Source: Neospora caninum Liverpool (lineage: Eukaryota; Apicomplexa; Conoidasida; Eucoccidiorida; Sarcocystidae). From it: DNA of 64,000 nucleotides. Shown here piece by piece: positions 56,416 through 64,000 of the stretch (position 1 is its first letter; the number at the start of each line of letters is the position of its first letter). The DNA lies in the NCBI RefSeq assembly GCF_000208865.1, contig NC_018394.1, forward strand, positions 1,137,635-1,201,634, in the 5' to 3' direction. The notes beneath the pieces were generated by a model. It ran no database searches, had not been told where the DNA came from, and was given only the letters and a program-made list of their open reading frames with translations. The position numbers and the translations under genes were made by a program.

Positions 56416-56994
56416 CGAGCCTCTTGGTGCCGGTCGAGATCCGCTGGAGAGAGGCTCTGTGTGGAGGGAAAAAACACGAACATGGGAGGAAGCGGCGCCG
56501 GAGGCTGAGGCAGGGGAGACAGCGCCCGCGACCTCGGACGAGAAGGGACAACCGGGCATGAAGATGAAATGAAAACCCAACTCGGGGCCGCTAGGGAGAG
56601 TGATCATCGAGAGAAACAGGAGGCGGAAGCCCAGACGCGAGAAGCGAGGGCGAGAAAAGGGAGAGAGCAGAAGCTCCAACAAACGTCGACGGAAACAAGA
56701 CAACAGAAGAGAGGAGCGGGACGGAAGGTGGTGAAGAGCACTGAGAAAGGAAGGAGCCAAACAAATGCAAGGGAACAGCATTTGGCGTGCGGCTGGGCGG
56801 AGCTTGTCGCTTGAAAGTGAGGCCCTCCGGGGGAACCCGCCGCACAGTGGTCAGCCAGGGACAATACAGAGAAGAGCGCAATCGTGGGAAAAAGAATCAA
56901 CCCAGGAAATACGGAGCCGAGACTCCAGCGCCCATCCGACTTTTTCGCCGAGAAAGTCGGATTCCGCCGTTGGCCAAGACTACCTTGTTTCAGC

Positions 56995-57008
56995 GGGGGG
57001 GGGGGGGG
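56995..57008 (+). repeat. Poly-G run
   Basis: An uninterrupted run of about 14 G (cagcgggggggg...ggac) in noncoding sequence, possibly able to form a G-quadruplex or to vary in length. Confidence 0.8.
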
Positions 57009-58507
57009 ACTGTCTCCGGCGACCTTCGCGAGGATTGTGGAGCGTGTGTACGGTTCTCGAATCCGGGAGCGCTCATTTTATTTGGAAGTGTTTTTGGAAG
57101 AGTTGTTCGGGTCTCGCGACTAGCGCTGGCATGCGAAATGACGGTTTGGACTCAACGCAAGAGACAACCTACCCAAGACCGGCTGTCGAAGGCAACTTGT
57201 GTGGCTGTGTCCCTTTCACGCACACGAACGCAGCCAGGCCTAGTTTAAGTTTCGTTCTTCTGTAGGCGTTTAAATATCTTGCTTCTGTAGTCGTGACAGG
57301 CCGATGGCGTAGGCACCCAGGGGGGGAGGTTCCAGGACTGCGTGTGTTCCACTCGCGAGCGTTGTTTGCTGCGAGCCTGCGCGGGTCCAAGTCGGACCGA
57401 TTCACAGTAAGATCTGGAAAACGGTGAGCTGTGCCCGTCTGAGGAAAGGCAACGCGCCGAGAGAAAGAAGACATTGGCAGCGTTCTTCAACCCACCGCTG
57501 TTCAGCCCCCTAGGAGGGTTACGGCACCTGGTCACGAGAGATTCGGTTCCCGCGTTTTTCGAGATGTTATGCCACGAAAGGCGCCGGCAGATTAAAGCGG
57601 TTTCCCGTGATAGCCTGGCGTTGAAACGAGACCGGCAGGTGCGCGTGGGTGAGCGTGATGCTCATTCGCTGGTTTCCGCTTCTGGGGCGGTGCTCAGAGA
57701 GACAGCGCCCCGCTTTTCCGTTCAGCCTAGACTAACCCCGGAACCGCTGCGTAGTGAACCTGTGCGAGTCACCTTCTTTCTTCGCGTGCTCTCTCGTCTG
57801 CACGTGAGTGGCGACGACCTTCGTCCATTCAGCAGAGCGAATGCAGAGAGGCACAAACCCTTTCGGCAGACGACCACGCTTGCACGTTGATCTGCACTCG
57901 TGCAACCTTCTGTGTCAATACAAACAACTGTGTGCAAAAGTGTTTGCATGCATGCGCGGCTGCACTCGCAAACCCGTTGCTTGCAAGCGCCTACACCTCG
58001 CGCGCCGGACCACCTTTGCAGACGGCGGGATGGCTTGCTCGACAAGCAGGTTTGAACAAAGCGCCAGCGAGGGCGATGAGAAAGCGGAGACAGATGCTCA
58101 GCGCACTCGAACCGGTCACGACGCAATCGAGTGAGCAGGGATGCTGACAGGAAACAGAGCCGACAATGGGAGGAGGCCGACTGCAGGCCTCAAGCCGGAG
58201 GGACACGCCCGAAGGCTTCTTTGAAGAGTGCATGTGCTTCCTCCGTTTCCGATATTTGTGCACGACAGAACCGGGGGACTCGCATGTGGGGCCCGGAAAA
58301 CAACAACGTAAAGAAATCTTCAAAAATTGAGAGCTCGATGTTCGCATGCACTGCCGTCCAGGAGAAAACCTAGGCAGGCACCATCTCACTTGCATGTTGA
58401 CGCGCGGAATCACACATATTTGTCCAGCAACGTCGACATCAAAGTATTTATATATACACACACGGTAGTGTTGTCGTCTCCTTACGTCGTCGCCACATGA
58501 ATACACG

Positions 58508-58508
<1 letters not shown>

Positions 58509-58542
<34 letters not shown>
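58509..58542 (+). repeat. (TA)n microsatellite
   Basis: A clean TA run of about 17 units followed by gtacgtacaggtac, in the spacer between two convergent genes. Confidence 0.9.
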
Positions 58543-58546
<4 letters not shown>

Positions 58547-59071
58547 GTACAGGTACATATACATCTAGGTATGTAAATGTATACGCATGCAAACAGTCAC
58601 CGCCCCGGAGTGAAGGTGGACGACACGCTTTGAAGGAAAGACGAAGAAAGTTGGTTTCTCCGGCATATTCTGCGCAGCTCAACAGAACGCTTCGACTTTA
58701 AGGTCTCAATTCGACAGTCGCCGCCGGCCTTGGCACTCTCGCGGAGAGACGCTTCTTGGGCGAGGCACGCAGAGCTGCGTTGCAAGGCGAAGAGGCGCGC
58801 TGATCCGAACTGGACCGGCTGCCACGTGTAATTCAAAAGTGAAATTTGTCGTGTCTCGCAGGCAGGAACGATCTCTTCTGTGTGTGTCTAACCCGAGACG
58901 TTCAGCGCACTTTCCGTGTACGCAGTCACTGGTCTCGTTTGCTTCGCGGACCGTCTCTCTAGGCACCTCTTTCTTTCCATCGGTCGGTTGCCAAGTATCA
59001 GTCCGCCTTCCACTGTGGAGTCTCCTCGTCGGACTCCGTCTGTCTCCACCCCACACAGTGTCCTCGCTGAG

Positions 59072-62000
59072 TCACGCAGCCGTACCGCCTCGTCCCTCAG
59101 ATTCGTCTTGGGACTCGTCAGCTCCGTCTTCGAGCCCTGGAGCAGAGAGGGACGGGTAGCCGACACCGCTTGAAACGGTTGTCTCTCGGCTGGTACTCGG
59201 TGCCTCCACGAACGCCGCGCGTCCTTTGCCATCTGCCGAGAGGGCGTCGCGTCTCGCTTCCTCCACGTCGCGCTCCACTTCACCTTCGCCTGCGTGTCTT
59301 TGTCTTTTCTCCACACCTGGCCTTTGGCCGAGACCCTCTGCCTCGCGCTCTTCTCGCGCCCAATCGCCTTCTCCCTCTGCTTGCTCCCCGTCCTCGTCCT
59401 CGCGACCGCCTCTCACTGCCTCGCTTCTGGCCACCTGCAGCCGCCCGGCCTCTCCATCTCGTCCTTCTTTGCTGCGCTCGCCTTCGTTGTCGCTGTCGGA
59501 CCCCCCCCGTGAACCCGCAGCCCGCCCCAGGGGTAGCCTTTGCGAACCGCCCCGGCCGCTTGCAGCCTGAGAGAAGCGCACCACGGCCGTGCCTTCGAGC
59601 GGCGAGCGCGATTCGTCCTGCTCTGCGAACGGGATCTGCGACGCACTTTCAGGTCTTTCGGTCTTCGCTAAGGCACGTCTCGACACTGCGTCTCCCAACG
59701 AACCCGACAAATCCGAGATGTCCCCAGAGTGTCCCTCTTGCGGGGCCGGCGTCGACTCCGGAAAGTCTCGCGCGAACGAACACTCAGAGAGATCACGGGA
59801 GGCAGCCGCGCCCTTCCGACACGCGGGAGATGATGCGGAAGAACCCGAAACGTCGTCGTCGTCGCTCCACGCGAGAAGCGGCTGGGACGCGAGACGCCTG
59901 TTTTTCTCTTCGCCACCCGTCCCCGCGCTCGCCCCTGGCCTTCTTTCACCGTTGTGACCCCGACCTGTCGGGGCACTCTGTGCATGCGCGGAGCCTCCAC
60001 CTCGGCTGCACGAAATCCCGCCGCGAGGTTTGCCGCCTCCGTTCGTGGGCGGCGGTGGGAGAGAAGTGAAAGATGCAGGCGAGGAGTTGGACGAGGCGCC
60101 TCCGTTGCAAAAGGCCAACTTGGTGTCTTCGCCGCGTGGGGCGCGAAACTGCCCGCCGGCGAGGACGTGAGACAGGTCTCGCGGCTTCAGGCCTCCATGG
60201 AGCGGCGCCATTCCTGCCGCCAGGAGGGTCGCTCGGCCTTCACTTCCATCTGCATACACGAGAGCATCCGCTGCCACGGCCTTCCTCGCCGCCGCTATCC
60301 CTGGAGAGGGGGTCTCCTTTCCCGGGCGGGCGGCCGCGAGCCTCCTGTGGTGCCCAACTAGCGACGCTCCGACCGCGGTCGCGCCCCCACACGCCCAGGG
60401 CCCTACTTGGCCGGCCCCGGCGCCGTCACCTGACGCGTGCCTCTCGGCGCCTAGACCGTGGAACGCCTTCACGACGCCAGTCTCTCTTTGGAGGTGCTCA
60501 GGCGTTGCTCCAGGGATGCCGGGGCTGGCGAGAGCGGACGCCAGGAGCAGAGAATGCCCCCCGGGAGGCAGGACGTCCTGCGGGGCGCTTTGGGCCTCCC
60601 CGGGGACCGGTTCGAGGCCCGCCTGTCTCTTCCTAGTGGGGTCCGGAGACTGAAGAAGGTTTGGGGGGGGGCCCTGGAGACCAAGAAGGTCGGGTGTTCT
60701 CGCTCCGCCTGCATGTCTCGGAAGACCCGCCAGAGACGACGCAAGGAATGCCTCCGTGTGGGGACTCTTGAGAGAACGGTCGTGTGTCAGCAGAAGCGCT
60801 GGGGACCGCGGCAGCTGCGACACGTCAGTCGCCGCTTCGGGGCTCGCCTTCATGGCCGTCGGCACCGGACAGGAGGCACTGAGGAGCCGTCTCCGCCTCT
60901 CTCGTCTGTCTTCTTCGTCTCGGCCGTCTCCCTTCTTCGCCCCCGCCGCGAGCGACGCAGGGAACACACCGCTCGCTTTGCTCTCGGTGGCAGGCGACAG
61001 GCCCGAGAACGCACTGGCCAAGTCGTTCGAGGAGAACGGCAGGGACGGCAACTCGTCCTGAAGGGCGGCAAAGACCGACGGCGCAGAGGCCTCGGCGGCC
61101 CGGACCGCTGCGACGAGCGCCCAGTCCTGGGCCTTCTCGGCCTCCTTGCGGCGCGCCTCGCACGCCTGGAACCAGGCCCCTTCGAAGCCGAGGCGCCTGA
61201 CGGAGAACGCCACAGACTGGGTGGCGACTTCAGTCTCCTTTTCACACCCCGAAGCCGAGACGCGTGTGAGGCCGTCGCCTGGCTTCTCTGCAGCGGGAGG
61301 AAGCGCAGCCCCAGGAAAAGACAGGTGCCTGTCGACAGGCGACGCCGCAGGGGAGACCGACGGCCAGTGGGAGACCCACTGGTGGCTGGTCGCGTCGTAC
61401 TCGACCCCTCGAACCCGCGGCAGGAGTTTGTGCAGGACAAACGCCTTCCACTTTTCTCGCTCTTCTTCTCGCTTCCCCTCGTCCTGGGTGGGACCTCTCC
61501 GCGCCTCTCGCGGGCGCCCCTGAGGCTCTGTCAGGCTCCGCGTTCTGTCGCGTTTTCGGCCGCCTTCCTCGCCCTCGTTTCCGGGCCCATCCGGACGCGC
61601 CGTCCGTGCGGGCCGCGGCGAGAACGAACGCCCAGAACCCGCTGCTGTGTGGGGTGCTCCGCTCGCGTCCGGGGCGAACGGGGAGTCCCCTGAAAAGAAT
61701 CCTTCACTCGCTCTTCCGTCTGCGTTCGGCTCTTCCTCTGCATCGTCCCCGACTGGCCCGCGCGTCGCCTCTTTCATCCGCGCGCCTGAACCGCACACTG
61801 CCTCTCCCTCCGCCGCCCCGCCAGTGTGTCCCTCTCGGCGGTCGGCGCCCTGTCCCGACGGCCCCGGCCCTCCGACCTCAGAGGAAGACGCGTGCAGCAC
61901 CGACTCGCCGTGGTGGCGGCTCTGAGCACTTTCCGCCGTTTGCCCGCCCACAGACGACGCGCCCGGCGACCAGGCAGGCTGGCAGGTGCCCATCTGACTC

Positions 62001-63802
62001 TCCCTGTGGAAGAGACGGGAGCCTGGGGGGGGCGCACTGCTCTCCGCTTGGGCCACGCCGGTCCCCATCCGCAGCGGGCATCGCCCAAGACCTTGCGGGC
62101 CTCCTGGCCCCGGCGCACCACCTGCGGATTCCGCGGCGAAGTCGCGGGGGTACGCCGACTTGGGTTGGCCCGAAAAGGGACCGATGCCTCCAAGCTGCCA
62201 AGAAGGCGACGCACCAGAGTGCATCGGATTGCTGTGATACGCTGCGAGAGGCGCGGACCAGCCCCACTGCGCGTACCCTGTGGGCGTCCCATGCGCCCCG
62301 GCCCCGCCCGGCGTCCTGCCAGAGTAGAACGACAGATGCGGGGGAGCGTTCCCTGGGAAGTACGGAGACACCTGCGAGAGACTGGAGACGTTCTGAGCGG
62401 AAGGAAAGAGGAAGTCGTGTCCACCGCCCACGCCCGCTGCGCCGCTTCCTCCAGCCCCGGCGAAGGCGTTCGAGAGCAAAACGTTTCCAGACTGCGCGCC
62501 CCAGCCCGCGTTCGCCGTCGACCGCCCGCGGCCTGAGGCGAGAAGGAAGCTGTGCAGTTGCTGCTGCTGAAGCCGCTGGAGGGCCGCATTCGCGGCTCTC
62601 AGCGACTGGGCTTGTGGCGAGAAGGCGACGCCGCTCGGACTCGCGTAGTACCCTCGGGAGGCGTAGAACGCGTTGGGCGACGCGCCAGGTCCCGGCGAGG
62701 GCGGGAGCGAATACGCCGAGAATGCATCCGCAGAGGAGCCGCCACTGGCGAGATAGGAAGAACTGTAATGCGCGACAGGATGAGATGACGCCTGTGAGCC
62801 GTTGCCTGCTGCGAGCGTTTGTGGATAGGGCGTCGTGCCCGTGTACCCCGAGGCAAATCCCGGATGTGGGGTGGGAAGGCCCTGTCTCTGGAGATGCAAG
62901 AAACTCTGGGAGAGGCGCGACACGTGTGGCGATGCAGAGCCGGCGCCCGGACCGCGCACTGGGTCGGGTCCCGCGAGGGAAGCGGCGTTGACAACGTGTG
63001 GGGTTGGAGACGCAGAAACCGAGGGACCAAGGAACTCAGGAGTCGGAGGAGGCGACATGTTGCGCGGCGCGTAGGCAGACGGCGACGCAGACGCCGGGAG
63101 ACGCGAAACTTTTTGGGAGGCCCCATTCGCTGGCTGGTGACTGTGCCTATTTCCCTGGTACGCATGCACGTCGCGCAGAGGGCCTTGAGAAGCCACGTGC
63201 GGGGCAGATGCGCCGTTAAAGGCAAGGCTGTCTCCGGCCCCGGTCGCCGCGGGCGACGGCGACGCGCGCGAAGTGGCGGGGGCGGGGAGACGCGCGTCCC
63301 GGTGAGAAGAAGCCTGAAGACAGAGCAACGAAGGCAGGGAGCACGCGTCGTTTGACAGAGTATGTGAGAGATGTGGCGTGAGAAGAACAAAGCAGGCCTC
63401 GCCTTCTTGCTGTCTGCAGTGCTGGGCATCGCCTGCGCCGAAAACAAGCATGGCCACCAAGGCACCTACTTCCACGCCGTTCGTTCTCGGATCAGTCGCG
63501 GAGGCGGGAGGGCCAGAAGACGCGAACGCCGCGGGAAACGGAGACAGAGCGCCCACTGCTTTGTTGGCAGGCGACGAAGAAAGGATGACCGTGGGAGAAG
63601 GCGCGTCGCCACGCAACGGGTCGCTGCCCGTCTGCTCGACGTCTAGGCGGACGTCAAAATCCCACAGGCTGCCGGCTGCGCAGAGAGAGAGGAAATCGAC
63701 ACACAACTGAACTGGAAAGAGAAGAGACGAGACGACTGTCTTGTCGCCGCGAGGCGGACGGCTGTCCCACCAGATCACCAGCGAGAAGGTCCAAACGCAG
63801 AT
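59072..63802 (-). CDS. Very large low-complexity protein, 5' end outside the window
   Basis: One continuous minus-strand frame from an acceptor at 63802 (preceded by gcgtttcgttctcag) to a stop at 59072: 1,576 residues. It begins mid-protein with an apparently folded stretch (ICVWTFSLVIWWDSRPPRGD, then LCVDFLSLCAAGSLWDFDV), so earlier exons lie to the right of base 64000 or in the last 200 bases. The rest is dominated by Ser, Ala, Pro, Gly, Gln and Glu, with a Gln-rich patch (LQRLQQQQLHSF) and many SP, PP and RG motifs. There are charged helical blocks such as KREEEREKWKAFVLHKLLPR and an acidic/basic C-terminus ending SEGRGGTAA. No enzyme motif or family is recognised. A pyrimidine-rich stretch at 63418-63314, ending ctgtcttcag on the coding strand, may be an unspliced-looking intron inside this frame. 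Confidence 0.6.
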   Translation of the reverse strand: MCVWTFSLVIWWDSRPPRGDKTVVSSLLFPVQLCVDFLSLCAAGSLWDFDVRLDVEQTGSDPLRGDAPSPTVILSSSPANKAVGALSPFPAAFASSGPPASATDPRTNGVEVGALVAMLVFGAGDAQHCRQQEGEACFVLLTPHLSHTLSNDACSLPSLLCLQASSHRDARLPAPATSRASPSPAATGAGDSLAFNGASAPHVASQGPLRDVHAYQGNRHSHQPANGASQKVSRLPASASPSAYAPRNMSPPPTPEFLGPSVSASPTPHVVNAASLAGPDPVRGPGAGSASPHVSRLSQSFLHLQRQGLPTPHPGFASGYTGTTPYPQTLAAGNGSQASSHPVAHYSSSYLASGGSSADAFSAYSLPPSPGPGASPNAFYASRGYYASPSGVAFSPQAQSLRAANAALQRLQQQQLHSFLLASGRGRSTANAGWGAQSGNVLLSNAFAGAGGSGAAGVGGGHDFLFPSAQNVSSLSQVSPYFPGNAPPHLSFYSGRTPGGAGAHGTPTGYAQWGWSAPLAAYHSNPMHSGASPSWQLGGIGPFSGQPKSAYPRDFAAESAGGAPGPGGPQGLGRCPLRMGTGVAQAESSAPPPGSRLFHRESQMGTCQPAWSPGASSVGGQTAESAQSRHHGESVLHASSSEVGGPGPSGQGADRREGHTGGAAEGEAVCGSGARMKEATRGPVGDDAEEEPNADGRASEGFFSGDSPFAPDASGAPHTAAGSGRSFSPRPARTARPDGPGNEGEEGGRKRDRTRSLTEPQGRPREARRGPTQDEGKREEEREKWKAFVLHKLLPRVRGVEYDATSHQWVSHWPSVSPAASPVDRHLSFPGAALPPAAEKPGDGLTRVSASGCEKETEVATQSVAFSVRRLGFEGAWFQACEARRKEAEKAQDWALVAAVRAAEASAPSVFAALQDELPSLPFSSNDLASAFSGLSPATESKASGVFPASLAAGAKKGDGRDEEDRRERRRRLLSASCPVPTAMKASPEAATDVSQLPRSPALLLTHDRSLKSPHTEAFLASSLAGLPRHAGGARTPDLLGLQGPPPNLLQSPDPTRKRQAGLEPVPGEAQSAPQDVLPPGGHSLLLASALASPGIPGATPEHLQRETGVVKAFHGLGAERHASGDGAGAGQVGPWACGGATAVGASLVGHHRRLAAARPGKETPSPGIAAARKAVAADALVYADGSEGRATLLAAGMAPLHGGLKPRDLSHVLAGGQFRAPRGEDTKLAFCNGGASSNSSPASFTSLPPPPTNGGGKPRGGISCSRGGGSAHAQSAPTGRGHNGERRPGASAGTGGEEKNRRLASQPLLAWSDDDDVSGSSASSPACRKGAAASRDLSECSFARDFPESTPAPQEGHSGDISDLSGSLGDAVSRRALAKTERPESASQIPFAEQDESRSPLEGTAVVRFSQAASGRGGSQRLPLGRAAGSRGGSDSDNEGERSKEGRDGEAGRLQVARSEAVRGGREDEDGEQAEGEGDWAREEREAEGLGQRPGVEKRQRHAGEGEVERDVEEARRDALSADGKGRAAFVEAPSTSRETTVSSGVGYPSLSAPGLEDGADESQDESEGRGGTAA

Positions 63803-64000
63803 CTGAGAACGAAACGCAGAGACTCCGAGCGGTAGACCCCTTCCTCTTTTGCCCCTCACACGAAACCGAGTGTGAGCGAGACTGAGAGAAGAAGCGCACT
63901 CCGGCGCAGCCCCGTTCTGTTTCGCTGGATACACGCACCGAACAAGAAACGGTCAGAGGAAAAAGGGAAACAGGCAAACGGCACGGCGCCACCCAGAGCG

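Larger units (their letters stand above)
56416..59071. other. Convergent intergenic region between ispG and the right-end gene
   Basis: About 2.7 kb between two 3' ends. It contains a purine-rich stretch (56560-56780), a G homopolymer of about 14 (near 56995-57008), a TGCATGCA palindrome near 57945-57955 and a (TA)n microsatellite at 58509-58542. Short frames only; no family or RNA recognised. Confidence 0.5.

Noticed and set aside
63803..63934. Upstream extension of the right-end giant frame to 63934
   Set aside because: The extension lacks an ATG and sits before a strong acceptor (tttcgttctcag), so it is more likely intron or untranslated sequence.
1..64000. Transposons, retroelements, tRNA or rRNA genes
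   Set aside because: No transposase or reverse-transcriptase motif, no long terminal or inverted repeats, and no cloverleaf or rRNA core sequence was recognised on either strand by eye. A tRNAscan or Rfam search would settle this.

Overview
The window looks like nuclear DNA of a tissue-cyst coccidian, with Toxoplasma gondii, Hammondia or Neospora as the best fit. The reasons are G/C-ending codons, long purine and pyrimidine tracts, many GT-AG introns of a few hundred bases, huge Ser/Pro/Arg-rich insertions in conserved proteins, (TA)n and (GATA)n microsatellites in introns and spacers, and two proteins with apicoplast-type leaders (IspG and EngB). Nothing looks bacterial, viral or transposon-derived. 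All exon structures were read by eye from splice signals and frame continuity, with no transcript data.

Layout, left to right. A membrane-anchored cyclophilin on the minus strand is cut by the left edge. It diverges from EngB, a YihA-type ribosome-assembly GTPase on the plus strand. An ABHD17-like serine hydrolase follows on the minus strand. Next come three plus-strand genes: a roadblock/LC7 dynein light chain, a small secreted protein made of 21 perfectly phased hexapeptide repeats, and a roughly 2,550-residue PX-domain protein with a coiled-coil tail. Converging on it from the right is a greatly enlarged dymeclin on the minus strand. Two unrecognised minus-strand genes follow (38.1-40.8 and 41.7-43.8 kb), then about 4 kb of unresolved sequence. 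After that is IspG (GcpE), the [4Fe-4S] enzyme of the plastid MEP isoprenoid pathway, in 11 exons. The right end is filled by a very large minus-strand low-complexity protein whose 5' end lies outside the window.

The genes do not form an operon. Shared themes are plastid function (IspG, EngB) and lipid-anchored or membrane-trafficking proteins: the MGN-start hydrolase, the MG-start dymeclin, the PX protein and the dynein light chain. The most unusual items are the hexapeptide-repeat secreted protein, two probable GC-AG introns, the PX domain split by an insertion, and the two adjacent orphan genes, which share a short, possibly related helical motif. The spacers at 9.8-17 and 35.4-47.9 kb look less purine/pyrimidine-biased than the rest and may hold small genes or untranslated exons that could not be resolved.
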